Both the position numbers and the translations under genes were made by a program. A DNA stretch of 64,000 nt from Proteobacteria bacterium ST_bin12 (lineage in GTDB: Bacteria > Pseudomonadota > Gammaproteobacteria > Burkholderiales > Methylophilaceae), in contig MSXP01000007.1 in assembly GCA_002083635.1 (NCBI GenBank), forward strand, positions 186,001 to 250,000, given 5' to 3'. The notes below the pieces were generated by a model that made no database searches, was not told the origin of the DNA, and saw nothing but the letters and a program-made list of their open reading frames with translations. Below, piece after piece: positions 26,150 through 34,694 of this stretch. Every line of letters begins with the position of its first letter. The stretch's first letter is position 1.

Positions 26150-27361
26150 TTAAGACTTAACACTATTTTTGTCGTTAATTTTAGCTGCTGGCGTTGTTGC
26201 CGACTCTGCTGGCTGGGATGTGACACCAAAAATACGTGGCACAACTTTTGCACCTGGGCGTACTTTAATTAAATTATCAACAATGACTTTATCATTTTCA
26301 TTTAATCCTTTAAGTACAATCCAATCCTTACCATACCACTCACCTAACGTCACTGGCCTAATGGTTGCGGCATTTTCTGCATTAATCACATACACATATT
26401 TACCTTGATCACCTGTTAACACAGCTGTTTGCGGTACTAAAAATACGCCATCACGCAAACCAGTTGTCACGCGAGCACGCACAAACTGCCCTGGAAGCAA
26501 TGATTTGTCTGCATTATTAAACGTCGCACGTAACTCTTGTGTGCCAAGTGTTGGGTTAATTTGGGTGGCCGTAAAATTCAATTTACCTTTTTGACCGTAC
26601 TCACTACCGTCTGGCAATATTAGTGTCACATCGCTTACCGTATCTGGGTTAACACGTCCACCCAAGCTTGCAAGTTCGGTTTCAGACAAGCTAAAGCGTG
26701 CCCAAATTGGTGATAACTGAACAATTGTCGTTAATAAACTTGTGTTAGCGGCGACTAAAGCACCCTCAGAAAACTGAAAGCGACCAGCAATACCAGAAAC
26801 TGGCGCCGTCACTTGCGTGTAAGAAAGATTAAGCTCTGCCTCTTTAATTGCTGCCTGTGCTTGCAACATGTCAGCCTGTGAAATGCTCACATCAGATGTC
26901 GCATTATCATATTCGCGCTGGCTTACCGATTGCGTTGCAAGCAATTCTTTTAAACGGTTTGATTCGCGAGCAGTTTGCGTTATGCGTGCACCCTGTCCAG
27001 CTGCCTGAGCTTTGGCTTGATTTAATGCAATTTGAAATGGCGCAGGATCAATGATAAAAAGCACCTGCCCTGCTTTTACAGGCTCACCTTCTTCAAACAT
27101 TTTTTTAAGGATAATGCCGCCAACGCGTGGTCTAATTTCAACTTCTTTTGCACCCTCTGTTTGGGCAACAGCCTCTACACTCATCGGCACTGATGTTGGC
27201 ATTGCACTGATATAACTGACAGGCATTGTAGCTGGAGCAGGCGGCACTTCATCTTTTTTACCGCAGGCAACTAAAGTTACTGCCACCAAGATCGTGGCAA
27301 ATAATGCTGAAAACGAACCGTTTTTTTTGTTAAATCGAGGTTGCTGCAATATAAAGTGCAT
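26150..27361 (-). CDS. RND efflux periplasmic adaptor lipoprotein (AcrA/MexA-like)
   Basis: The membrane-fusion protein linking permease and channel. The 403-residue product has a long basic N-terminus, then a hydrophobic stretch ending in LVAVTLVAC, giving a lipobox cysteine at residue 33. It then has a beta-barrel/lipoyl half (VEIRPRVGGIILKKMFEEGEPVKAGQVLFIIDPAPF), an alpha-hairpin (RESNRLKELLATQSVSQREYDNA), the returning lipoyl strand (YTQVTAPVSGIAGR) and the membrane-proximal domain. It is the first gene of the operon, driven by the promoter overlapping an AcrR-like operator at 27431-27454. Divergent from it is the TetR regulator. Confidence 0.94.
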   Translation of the reverse strand: MHFILQQPRFNKKNGSFSALFATILVAVTLVACGKKDEVPPAPATMPVSYISAMPTSVPMSVEAVAQTEGAKEVEIRPRVGGIILKKMFEEGEPVKAGQVLFIIDPAPFQIALNQAKAQAAGQGARITQTARESNRLKELLATQSVSQREYDNATSDVSISQADMLQAQAAIKEAELNLSYTQVTAPVSGIAGRFQFSEGALVAANTSLLTTIVQLSPIWARFSLSETELASLGGRVNPDTVSDVTLILPDGSEYGQKGKLNFTATQINPTLGTQELRATFNNADKSLLPGQFVRARVTTGLRDGVFLVPQTAVLTGDQGKYVYVINAENAATIRPVTLGEWYGKDWIVLKGLNENDKVIVDNLIKVRPGAKVVPRIFGVTSQPAESATTPAAKINDKNSVKS

Positions 27362-27428
27362 GGTGTTGACCCTGTAAAAGTAATTTTGTTGATTATAAAT
27401 AATGGTTTTATAATGCTATTTGATGTAT

Positions 27429-27456
27429 ATTATATACAAACAAGAATGTATGTAAA
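27429..27456 (-). promoter_or_regulatory. Efflux operon promoter with overlapping AcrR-like operator
   Basis: On the minus strand, TTTACA (27456-27451) and a perfect TATAAT (27434-27429) are spaced by 16 bp and point into the adaptor gene. Spread over both elements is a 24-bp site (27454-27431) with left arm TACATACATT, spacer CTTG and right arm TTTGTATATA. The left arm is identical to the arm of the E. coli acrAB operator as I remember it, and 7 of 10 bases of the right arm match. A repressor bound here would block RNA polymerase. The divergent TetR/AcrR gene is the obvious candidate. Confidence 0.7.
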
Positions 27457-27577
27457 CCATTTTTTAAGTAAATCGTTGTAAATAATCAATCTAACATTCG
27501 CTTTAAAATGATGTAATTTAACACTTAAAATACTTAACCAAATATTAGGTATTAATTAAAACTGAATGCAATAAACT

Positions 27578-28198
27578 ATGGTTAGAAAAACAAAAGAAGA
27601 CGCTGAGCTTACAAGGCAACGCATTATCGATGCCGCAAGAACGGTATTTTTAAAGCGCGGTGTTAGTCGATCGACGCTTGAGCATATTGCTGCAGAAGCA
27701 GAAGTAACGCGTGGAGCCGTATATTGGCATTTTAAAAATAAAACCGATATTTTTTACGCTCTGCGCGATCGCGCATTTTTACCCTTAATTGATCGCATGT
27801 ATGACACGCTTGCCATACAAAATGATGATATCGACCCGCTGACTCAAATTCAAAATAGCTTATGCGACACCATTAATGAGCTAAATGAAAACATTGAAAT
27901 GCGTCAAATTTATGAAATCATGATGATTAAATGTGAGTATGTAGACGAATTTGCTACAGTTTTACAGCAAATCTTAAGCAATTGCTCAGATACTACCGAA
28001 AAAATTCGGCTTGCTTATCAGCGTGCCAAAGAACAAAAGCTAATAATCCCGACACTCACCCCGCACGAATTAGCATTGGATACACATTTATTTTTTAGCG
28101 GATTGTTACATATGTGGGTAAAAGATTCTGACGGTAGCCGCTTCAGATGCCAATCTAAAACGCTGATTTATTCACACATTAATTTACGCCGCAGATAA
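27578..28198 (+). CDS. TetR/AcrR family repressor of the RND efflux operon
   Basis: A 206-residue regulator. The N-terminal helix-turn-helix domain (residues ~10-58) reads RQRIIDAARTVFLKRGVSRS then TLEHIAAEAEVTRGAVYWHF and KNKTDIFYAL, very close to AcrR/MexR-type TetR regulators. The C-terminal ligand-binding half is helical and variable. It is transcribed away from the efflux operon across a 216-bp intergenic region holding an AcrR-like operator, so it probably represses the pump and is released by pump substrates. The start ATG at 27578 gives the normal MVRKTKEDAELTRQRI beginning. The target is inferred from position and operator. Confidence 0.92.
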   Translation: MVRKTKEDAELTRQRIIDAARTVFLKRGVSRSTLEHIAAEAEVTRGAVYWHFKNKTDIFYALRDRAFLPLIDRMYDTLAIQNDDIDPLTQIQNSLCDTINELNENIEMRQIYEIMMIKCEYVDEFATVLQQILSNCSDTTEKIRLAYQRAKEQKLIIPTLTPHELALDTHLFFSGLLHMWVKDSDGSRFRCQSKTLIYSHINLRRR

Positions 28199-28225
28199 GC
28201 CCTAATAAGCTTATTAAATTAGGCT
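28198..28225 (+). terminator. Terminator-like hairpin after the TetR gene
   Basis: AGCCCTAATAAG and CTTATTAAATTAGGCT can pair with small mismatches directly after the stop codon and are followed by TTT. The stem is moderate. Confidence 0.45.
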
Positions 28226-28280
28226 TTGCACAACATCCTATTTAACATTATTATAAGTAAACAATCATGGATAAAATAAT

Positions 28281-28628
28281 ATGACTGTGCTTACTGGCGA
28301 AATTTACGGAAAACAAACTGCTTCCAAGTTGGTGATGTACAACGTAATAAAAGTTACCAAATTAAAAGGGTTAAGTGATGAAACTATCACGCTGCAAAAT
28401 ATTGACAATCCGCTCAGCTTATTTGAAACCACCGCACAAAAATTAGTCAGCTCTGGCTATTTACGCATTAGCCAAACACCATATATCGACTTAGCAGCCG
28501 GCACTCCAAAACGCCGAAAAGCGGTTAAAAAACCAATTCGCTGTCCACTCACCTTTGACTTTCTAGAAGAGCGCGCTGACTGTCAAAGACCAGCGCCGAT
28601 ATTGCCTGATTTGTTTAGTTTTGCTTAA
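28281..28628 (+). CDS. Hypothetical protein, 115 residues
   Basis: I do not recognise this family. The product is soluble, with a mixed alpha/beta N-terminal half. A basic stretch PKRRKAVKKPIRCP lies near residues 75-88, followed by LTFDFLEERADCQRPAPILPDLFSF. There is no signal peptide or membrane helix. The frame starts with ATG after a weak GGAT-type ribosome-binding sequence, 82 bp after the TetR gene on the same strand. Downstream lies a long gene-free stretch. Codon use looks similar to the neighbours, so it is probably a real gene of the accessory genome. The basic patch could mean nucleic-acid binding, but that is speculation. Confidence 0.5.
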   Translation: MTVLTGEIYGKQTASKLVMYNVIKVTKLKGLSDETITLQNIDNPLSLFETTAQKLVSSGYLRISQTPYIDLAAGTPKRRKAVKKPIRCPLTFDFLEERADCQRPAPILPDLFSFA

Positions 28629-29160
28629 TTAAGCTACACTAAATTTTCAATCGTCGTGCTTGCGCGAGCGGAAATCTGACCTCCAATAATTAATACTCAC
28701 AGTAAGATTTATTTTTAAGCTCATTTTGACTGGGTTCCCGCCTACGTGATAATGACGATGTAGAAAGATTAAAGATTAGATAATTTAACCATTTGTTGAA
28801 TTCACTGGTTTTGACCTTCAATCTACTATGCCGCGCCTTAGGCTTGAGTGGCAGATGCAAGGTGACGAGGACTGTTTGAGGATTGAAAATCCGAGTTCCG
28901 CAGTCACCACGCAGATGCGGCGCTAAGACCGAAGGAAATAAGTAGCAGTGAGGTAGCGTTTTAGTTACGACATAACCTAAAGGTTAGTCTCCACTACAAC
29001 TTCGTTGTCTTTGGTTTCTTTCTTTTTACTACACAAAAGAAACTCGCTGATCGCGCGAGACCTACAAAAATATCAACGTGCGACACAAGTGGGTAAGTGT
29101 ATCGTCAACAATGCTTTAACTAGATAAGGCATTAAATCAAATCAATTTTAGGAGAATATC
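28629..29160. other. 532-bp gene-free region with REP-like and structured sequence
   Basis: No convincing gene is seen on either strand. The left part holds two REP-like sequences facing each other (see 28651-28763). The middle (about 28830-28935) is GC-richer than its surroundings and contains several short self-complementary segments. The right part (about 28990-29070) has a pyrimidine-rich stretch CTTTGGTTTCTTTCTTTTT, followed by ACACAAAAGAAA and a CTCGC-TGAT-CGCGCGAG hairpin. Such blocks look like decayed or dispersed intergenic repeats. The promoter and AGGAG ribosome-binding site of the following small gene occupy the last bases. Confidence 0.5.
28651..28763. repeat. Degenerate pair of inverted REP-like sequences
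   Basis: TCGTCGTGCTTGCGCGAGCG (28651-28670) and GGTTCCCGCCTACGTGATAA (28733-28752, continuing TGACGATG) resemble the two orientations of the common proteobacterial repeat built on ATTCCCGC...GCGGGAATGACG. They face each other about 60 bp apart. Both are diverged, so the call is tentative. Confidence 0.4.
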
Positions 29161-29475
29161 GTGGAAATCATTCAAACTGGTGGGCATTGTGCGTTTTTTG
29201 AAATAAAAAATAGCGACGAATTTTATAACTACTTGTTTACGCTAGCAGAAATATACTTTGGGCAATTGCACTTTTCAGCAACTATACTAATAATCGCAGA
29301 ACACTGGATGGTTATCGAGGCTTGGCAAGTTCAAGACCTACATCGTGATTTACCAAAGCTAGTAAAGAATTCTGGCGAAAATTATAGATATTATTTCAGG
29401 AGGTTACCGAGGTTTTTAGAGAAAAATTTAATAAAAAAACTTGATCATCAAAACTTTAGGTTATTATCCGTTTAA
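29161..29475 (+). CDS. Hypothetical protein, 104 residues
   Basis: Unrecognised small protein. It starts with GTG at 29161 behind a good TAGGAG ribosome-binding site nine bases upstream, which supports translation. The sequence is rich in aromatic residues (EFYNYLFTLAEIYFGQLHF, EHWMVIEAWQV, ENYRYYFRRLPRF) and basic near the end (EKNLIKKLDHQNFRLL). There is no signal peptide; the central ATILIIAEHWMVIEAW is hydrophobic but too polar for a sure membrane helix. It converges on rimO with only 9 bp between stop codons and is isolated behind a repeat-rich region, so it may be accessory. No function can be named. Confidence 0.55.
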   Translation: MEIIQTGGHCAFFEIKNSDEFYNYLFTLAEIYFGQLHFSATILIIAEHWMVIEAWQVQDLHRDLPKLVKNSGENYRYYFRRLPRFLEKNLIKKLDHQNFRLLSV

Positions 29476-29484
29476 CTAAACACC

Positions 29485-30840
29485 CTACCCTCTCGGTGGC
29501 CCACCCCATAAATCATGCCCATCTGCACTATAAATCTCAACTTCTACAAAATCACCAGGCGTTAAACCTTCAGCATCTTCCAAATAGACAACACCATCAA
29601 TTTCTGGCGCATCAGCTTTGGTACGGCCTATTGCTTCAAATATGCCATTTTCTAATGCATTAACCTCATCAACCAGCACAGTTTGCATCATTCCAATTTT
29701 AGCCCGAAGTTTTGCTGCGCTAATCCGCTCTTGCACTTCCATAAATCGGCTCAGACGTTCTTCTTTTAGCTCTTGTGGCACATGATCTGGTAACTCATTC
29801 GCTTTTGCGCCATCCACGGCAGAATAAGTAAAGCAACCTACTCTGTCTAACTGCGCTTCTTCTAAAAAGTCTAGCAGCATTTTAAAGTCATCTTCGGTTT
29901 CACCTGGGAAGCCTGCGATAAAAGTACTGCGCACCGTAATATCTGGGCAGATTTCGCGCCAAGCTTTGATGCGCGCTAAGTTATTTTCGGCGTGTGCTGG
30001 GCGCTTCATGGCTTTTAAGATTCTTGGGCTAGCATGCTGAAATGGCACATCCAAATAAGGCAAAATTAAGCCGTCTGCCATTAGTGGTATCACTTCATCC
30101 ACATGCGGATAGGGATACACATAGTGCAAGCGCGTCCAAACACCCAGCTCGCTTAGGCTGTGGCAAAGCTCTGTCATGCGGGTTTTAACTGGTCGGCCGT
30201 TCCAAAAGCCTGGGCGGTATTTCACGTCTACGCCATACGCACTCGTATCTTGGGAAATTACTAAAATTTCAGAAACACCCGCATTTACCAAATTTTCTGC
30301 TTCATTCATCACTTCGCCAATTGGGCGACTCACCAAATCGCCACGCATGCTGGGGATAATGCAGAAGCTGCATCTGTGATTACAGCCTTCTGAAATCTTA
30401 AGATAGGCATAATGGCTGGGCGTCAGGCGTATGCCTTGTGGCGGAACAAGGTCTATGAACGGTTCATGCAATTTGGGTAGGTTGGTGTGCACATGAGCCA
30501 TTACTTCTTCTAAAGCGTGTGGGCCAGTCACCGCCAAAACGCTTGGGTGCGCAGCTTCTACCACACCTTTTTTAGCGCCTAAACAACCAGTCACAATCAC
30601 TTTGCCGTTTTTGTTAATCGCTTCGCCAATCGCATCCAGTGACTCTTGCACGGCAGAATCAATAAAGCCGCAGGTGTTCACTACTACCAGATCAGAGTCT
30701 TCATAACTGGCCGAAATTTCATAGCCTTCTGCACGCAATTGCGTCAGAATGCGCTCGGCATCAGAGCCAGCTTTAGGACAACCTAGCGAAACAAAGCCCA
30801 CTTTTGGTTGATTTTTAGGGTTAAGTATTGATGTTTTCAT
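29485..30840 (-). CDS. rimO: Ribosomal protein S12 methylthiotransferase RimO
   Basis: A radical-SAM enzyme that methylthiolates an aspartate of ribosomal protein S12. The 451-residue protein has the N-terminal UPF0004 domain with cluster cysteines (VSLGCPKAGSDAERIL; VVNTCGF; VTGCLG). The radical-SAM motif CNHRCSFC follows (about residues 150-157), with the SRPIGEVMNEAENLV segment after it, and a C-terminal TRAM domain ending in DLWGGPPRG. The KISEGCNHRCSFCIIP pattern and the 'LGCPKA' start distinguish RimO from MiaB. It stands alone, with the ZIP transporter gene 15 bp upstream on the same strand. Confidence 0.96.
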   Translation of the reverse strand: MKTSILNPKNQPKVGFVSLGCPKAGSDAERILTQLRAEGYEISASYEDSDLVVVNTCGFIDSAVQESLDAIGEAINKNGKVIVTGCLGAKKGVVEAAHPSVLAVTGPHALEEVMAHVHTNLPKLHEPFIDLVPPQGIRLTPSHYAYLKISEGCNHRCSFCIIPSMRGDLVSRPIGEVMNEAENLVNAGVSEILVISQDTSAYGVDVKYRPGFWNGRPVKTRMTELCHSLSELGVWTRLHYVYPYPHVDEVIPLMADGLILPYLDVPFQHASPRILKAMKRPAHAENNLARIKAWREICPDITVRSTFIAGFPGETEDDFKMLLDFLEEAQLDRVGCFTYSAVDGAKANELPDHVPQELKEERLSRFMEVQERISAAKLRAKIGMMQTVLVDEVNALENGIFEAIGRTKADAPEIDGVVYLEDAEGLTPGDFVEVEIYSADGHDLWGGPPRG

Positions 30841-30855
30841 ACAGATAAAATCGCT

Positions 30856-31755
30856 TTATTCTAAAAAAAGACCTACAAAGAAAATAGACGCAACACCGCA
30901 AGCTATCAATGCAAGTTGTGAAAAAGTAGCGCGCAACTCCGTGCGTTTATGCAAGCTAGGAATCAAATCGGCAACCGCCACATACAGCATGCTGGCGGCG
31001 GCTAAACCCAAAATTGTGGGCACCCAAGTTTGCACATATGACAAGGCGAAATAGGCGATAAAGCCACCTACCGCAGTGGCCAAACTAGAAACCAGATTAA
31101 AAATAAATGCCTGTTTTTTACTGTAGCCTGAATGTAGCAAAATCAGAAAATCGCCAACTTCTTGCGGAATCTCATGCGCGATAATGGCAATCGCGGTGAC
31201 AATACCCAGCTTGATATCCACCATAAAAGCTGAAGCGATTAAAATACCGTCTACAAAGTTATGAAAGGTATCGCCTATCATAATCATCATACCGCTTCTG
31301 CCACGATCGTGTTCATGGCTATGGTGTTGCGGGTGCGCATGTATGGAAGGTTGCTTAACAGCTACTGCTTTGTATTTAGTTGACTTTGAGTCAGATGGGT
31401 TTAGGCTTGTTTGTGGGTCTGGGCATTCTTCGGCCGTATGCACCGCATGTACTTCACAATGATCGCCATGACAGTGGCGCCACAGCACTAATTTCTCTAA
31501 AGCGAAGAATAATAAAATACCAAACAGTACGGTAGCTGTCATCTGTTTTGGACTGGCGGCAACTTCAATGGCGTGTGGCAAAATCTCTAAGAAAACCGCG
31601 CCCAACATTGCACCGATAGCATAGCTAATGAGCATGGGGATGGCGTTTTTGTTTATGTTAAGCGCAACTAAAGCGGCACCAGCCACGCTAAGCATGCCGC
31701 CTAATAAACTAAACAGCACAATCCAAAGTAATACAGAGAAATTAGGAATCATCAT
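30856..31755 (-). CDS. ZIP family metal transporter
   Basis: A 299-residue inner-membrane protein importing divalent metals such as zinc, iron or manganese. Eight hydrophobic segments are visible. The family signature is in helices 4 and 5: GDTFHNFVDGILIASAF and AIAIIAHEIPQEVGDF, with the metal-coordinating His-Asn/Asp and His-Glu pairs. Between helices 3 and 4 is a long histidine-rich cytoplasmic loop (HAHPQHHSHEHD and HCHGDHCEVHAVH), a metal-sensing or chelating loop typical of ZIPs. Two adjacent ATG codons at 31755 and 31752 are possible starts. The gene is 15 bp upstream of rimO, but a functional link is not evident. Confidence 0.92.
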   Translation of the reverse strand: MMIPNFSVLLWIVLFSLLGGMLSVAGAALVALNINKNAIPMLISYAIGAMLGAVFLEILPHAIEVAASPKQMTATVLFGILLFFALEKLVLWRHCHGDHCEVHAVHTAEECPDPQTSLNPSDSKSTKYKAVAVKQPSIHAHPQHHSHEHDRGRSGMMIMIGDTFHNFVDGILIASAFMVDIKLGIVTAIAIIAHEIPQEVGDFLILLHSGYSKKQAFIFNLVSSLATAVGGFIAYFALSYVQTWVPTILGLAAASMLYVAVADLIPSLHKRTELRATFSQLALIACGVASIFFVGLFLE

Positions 31756-31832
31756 TAATAGGGGAAATTAGCGCCTAAACGTTTGAAGTAACAGTAATAA
31801 AAGAGCAAGCGCATTATAAACCAAAGTAGCTA

Positions 31833-32603
31833 CTAAATTGATTTAGGTGGGGTTAACCATATCAGCGTAGCCATGCGGCCAGTGACATTATCGCGGCGAA
31901 ATGAGAAAAAACGGGCGCTATCGGTAAATGTACAAAATTGCTCTTGTTGGCCGCCGTATATTTGGCTAACACCCAAATTATTTAAGCGCTGTGTGGCAAT
32001 GCTATAAATATTGCCTAGCCATTTTTCATTGCCTTTAGACTGAAAAGCAAATTCCGCTTGTGCATCTTTTGCCATAAATTGCGCTCTAACCTCGCTACCT
32101 ACTTCAAACGCGCTAGGGCCAATTGCAGGGCCCAACCATGCCATTAAATGTCCTGCTTTCAGATTGGGTGTAGATAATATTTTGGCAACTGTTGCCTCAA
32201 TTACGCCATCACACAAACTGCGCCAGCCCGCATGAATACTGGCCACCACAGTGCCTGCTGTATCACACAGCAATATAGGCAAGCAATCCGCTGTCATGGT
32301 GACGCAAACTGTATTATGGCGCGTAGTAAAACTGGCATCTGCATTAGGAACACAATCGGCATTGGCGGCATCTATCACATCAATGCCATGTACTTGATTC
32401 AACCATACTGGCTCAGAGGGTACAAATTGACTGAGTAATTGGCGATTGTGCGCCACATGTAAAGCATCATCTTGCACATGATTACCTAAATTTAAGCTGG
32501 CAAAAGATCCAGTGCTTACGCCGCCATTTCTTGTGGTTTGTAAGCTATGCACATTGGCAGGTGCTGGCCAATCGGGAATAATAAAATCACTTATTTTAAG
32601 CAA
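31833..32603 (-). CDS. pgeF: Laccase-domain protein YfiH/PgeF (purine nucleoside phosphorylase type)
   Basis: A 256-residue protein of the multicopper polyphenol oxidase-like (DUF152) family. Members were called laccases but are also known as purine nucleoside phosphorylase/peptidoglycan-editing factors. Conserved zinc-site elements are visible: NQVHGIDVID, TADCLPILLC, VASIHAGWRSL and GPAIGPSAFEVG. It lies directly after rluD (two bases between), the conserved rluD-pgeF arrangement. Start ATG 32603. The physiological role (removing mis-incorporated amino acids from peptidoglycan precursors versus nucleoside phosphorolysis) cannot be decided here. Confidence 0.93.
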   Translation of the reverse strand: MLKISDFIIPDWPAPANVHSLQTTRNGGVSTGSFASLNLGNHVQDDALHVAHNRQLLSQFVPSEPVWLNQVHGIDVIDAANADCVPNADASFTTRHNTVCVTMTADCLPILLCDTAGTVVASIHAGWRSLCDGVIEATVAKILSTPNLKAGHLMAWLGPAIGPSAFEVGSEVRAQFMAKDAQAEFAFQSKGNEKWLGNIYSIATQRLNNLGVSQIYGGQQEQFCTFTDSARFFSFRRDNVTGRMATLIWLTPPKSI

Positions 32604-32605
32604 GA

Positions 32606-33718
32606 TTAATCGCCTTCCAACTCATCGCCATCAAAATCCTCAAAGTCATCATCGGCTTCGCCTTCATAATAATCACCATCTTGGTAGCCAAAATCAAAAC
32701 TTTCGCCATCGTCTTCCATTGGCGCGTCCTCATGGCGCATGGCTTCTAGCAGTACTTTCATGTCATCTGCCAGCTCAATTTGCCACTCCATAAACTCGTT
32801 GGTTTTAGGATGAATTAGTCCCAATTTAACCGCATGCAAAGCCTGACGATTAAAGTCACTCACCGCATCGCGCAAAGTTTGCGTCATGTGCTTATGCGGA
32901 ATGATATTACCAATACCATATACTGGGTCGCCCAGCATAGGGGCTTTTAAAAACTGCATATGCACGCGAATTTGATGGGTGCGACCTGTTTCTAGCTGGC
33001 AACGCAAATAAGTGTGCACACCAAAACGCTCAAGCACTTCATAATGCGTGATAGCCGGTTTGCCTGTGCGTGAAATTGCCATTTTGGTGCGGGCATGGCT
33101 GTGGCGGCCAATGGGCTGATTAATCGTCCCATTGCGCCATAATTGTCCCCAAACGATTGCTCTATACTCACGCTTTACCGTGCGCGCCTGCAACTGGCGC
33201 ACTAAGCTGGTTTGCGCCTCTAAGGTTTTTGCCACCACCAACAAACCGCTGGTATCTTTATCTAGCCGATGCACAATGCCCGCGCGTGGCACTTCACTTA
33301 GTTGTGGCACATGATGCAACAGCGCGTTCAGCAATGTCCCACTCCAGTTGCCAGCAGCAGGATGCACCACCAAACCGGCTGGCTTGTTGAGAACTAAAAT
33401 CGTGTCATCTTCATACACAATACTTAACGCTATATTTTCAGGTAAAAAAGCTTGTTCTTGTGAATTGGCTTGCGGTGTAATATCCACTTGCTCGCCGCCC
33501 CAAACCTTGGTTTTTGGTGTAGCGGCTACTTGATTTAAGGTAACAAATCCTGCCTTAATCCAAGCTTGCAAACGCGAACGTGAATGCGCTGGCAACATTT
33601 GCTGTAAAGCAATGTCCAAACGCTGTCCACCCACACTCATGGGAATAGTTAACTTAATCGCATTGTTTAATGGCGCGTTATTAAGTGGCGAATTTAAAGC
33701 TAACTCTTTTTTTGGCAT
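32606..33718 (-). CDS. rluD: 23S rRNA pseudouridine synthase RluD
   Basis: Modifies uridines 1911, 1915 and 1917 of 23S rRNA. The 370-residue protein has an N-terminal S4 RNA-binding domain (GGQRLDIALQQMLPAHSRSRLQAWIKAGFVTLN, about residues 31-63). The catalytic domain has the RluA-family motif HRLDKDTSGLLVVAKT containing the active aspartate. The C-terminal ~50 residues form a strongly acidic tail (DGESFDFGYQDGDYYEGEADDDFEDF), longer and more acidic than in E. coli. It is followed by pgeF, and the lipoprotein bamD diverges from it, the typical bamD/rluD/pgeF gene order of proteobacteria. Confidence 0.95.
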   Translation of the reverse strand: MPKKELALNSPLNNAPLNNAIKLTIPMSVGGQRLDIALQQMLPAHSRSRLQAWIKAGFVTLNQVAATPKTKVWGGEQVDITPQANSQEQAFLPENIALSIVYEDDTILVLNKPAGLVVHPAAGNWSGTLLNALLHHVPQLSEVPRAGIVHRLDKDTSGLLVVAKTLEAQTSLVRQLQARTVKREYRAIVWGQLWRNGTINQPIGRHSHARTKMAISRTGKPAITHYEVLERFGVHTYLRCQLETGRTHQIRVHMQFLKAPMLGDPVYGIGNIIPHKHMTQTLRDAVSDFNRQALHAVKLGLIHPKTNEFMEWQIELADDMKVLLEAMRHEDAPMEDDGESFDFGYQDGDYYEGEADDDFEDFDGDELEGD

Positions 33719-33774
33719 CAGTTTTTTGGCAGCTTAAGTTATAATTAAACTTAAATTGTTTGTAGGTTTTTATA

Positions 33775-34602
33775 GTGAAACGTATTTTACCGCTTTTATA
33801 CCGTTCTATTGGGGCTTTATTGCTACCATTTATATTAAGCAGCTGCTCAATTTTTGGTGACCCCACCGATATTGACGCCACTAAAGGCTGGCAAGTTGAG
33901 CGGCTGTATGCAGAAGCTGAAGGCAGAATGACTGATAAAGACTACGATAATGCATTGTATCTTTATCAGCTTTTAGAGTCGCGCTTTCCAAACGGCAAAT
34001 ATGCAACGCAGGCGCAATTAGAAATTGCCTATATCCATTACAAAAAACAAGACCCAGCCTCTACTGTTGTAGCTACAGATCGTTTTATTAAACTACATCC
34101 TAATCATCCTAATGTAGATTATGCTTACTATTTAAAAGGCTTAGCAAGCTTTAATGAGCGCGGCATTATTGAAAAATATACTGGTCAAGAGATTACTGAT
34201 CGCGATCCTAAAACGCTTAAACTATCATTCGCTGCGTTAAAAGAGTTGGTCGAACGCTACCCAAAAAGCCGTTATTACAAAGATGCCACTCAGCGCATGG
34301 TGTATTTAGTCAATTCGCTTGCGCAGCATGAAATGCACGTCGCGCGCTATTACATGAAGCGTACCGCTTATTTGGCAGCCTTGAATCGATCTAAATATGT
34401 TTTAGAATACTACCCAAACTCAAGCTCAGTTGAAGAGGCCTTGGTTGTAAGTGTGAGCGCTTATGACTATATGGATTTAACTGACTTAAAAGAAGATACG
34501 CTACGCATTCTTAAAACCAATTACCCACAAAACCCTATGGTGCTGGGTAAGGTGAGTGAAGACGAGCGTGTATGGTGGAAATTTTGGGAAAGCCTATACT
34601 AA
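33775..34602 (+). CDS. bamD: Outer-membrane assembly lipoprotein BamD
   Basis: An essential partner of BamA in inserting beta-barrel proteins in the outer membrane. The 275-residue protein starts with GTG at 33775 and has a lipoprotein signal ending ILSSC with cysteine 24. Five TPR-like repeats follow; examples are GWQVERLYAEAEGRMTDKDY, RFPNGKYATQAQLEIAYI and RYPKSRYYKDATQRM. It is divergent from rluD with a 56-bp gap that must hold both promoters. BamB is encoded at 36.1 kb in the same window, so two Bam components are near each other. Confidence 0.95.
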   Translation: MKRILPLLYRSIGALLLPFILSSCSIFGDPTDIDATKGWQVERLYAEAEGRMTDKDYDNALYLYQLLESRFPNGKYATQAQLEIAYIHYKKQDPASTVVATDRFIKLHPNHPNVDYAYYLKGLASFNERGIIEKYTGQEITDRDPKTLKLSFAALKELVERYPKSRYYKDATQRMVYLVNSLAQHEMHVARYYMKRTAYLAALNRSKYVLEYYPNSSSVEEALVVSVSAYDYMDLTDLKEDTLRILKTNYPQNPMVLGKVSEDERVWWKFWESLY

Positions 34603-34644
34603 TGCACTGGCATTAAGACGTTTAAATTAAAGTTAAGTGTCACT

Positions 34645-34676
34645 AAAAGTTAACCAATAAAAGTGGTTAACTTTTT
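34645..34676. terminator. Bidirectional terminator between bamD and der
   Basis: AAAAGTTAACCA and TGGTTAACTTTTT form a 12-bp stem with a 7-nt loop, with T-runs in both orientations, between the two convergent genes. Confidence 0.8.
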
Positions 34677-34694
34677 AAAATAATCGTGTTGATA

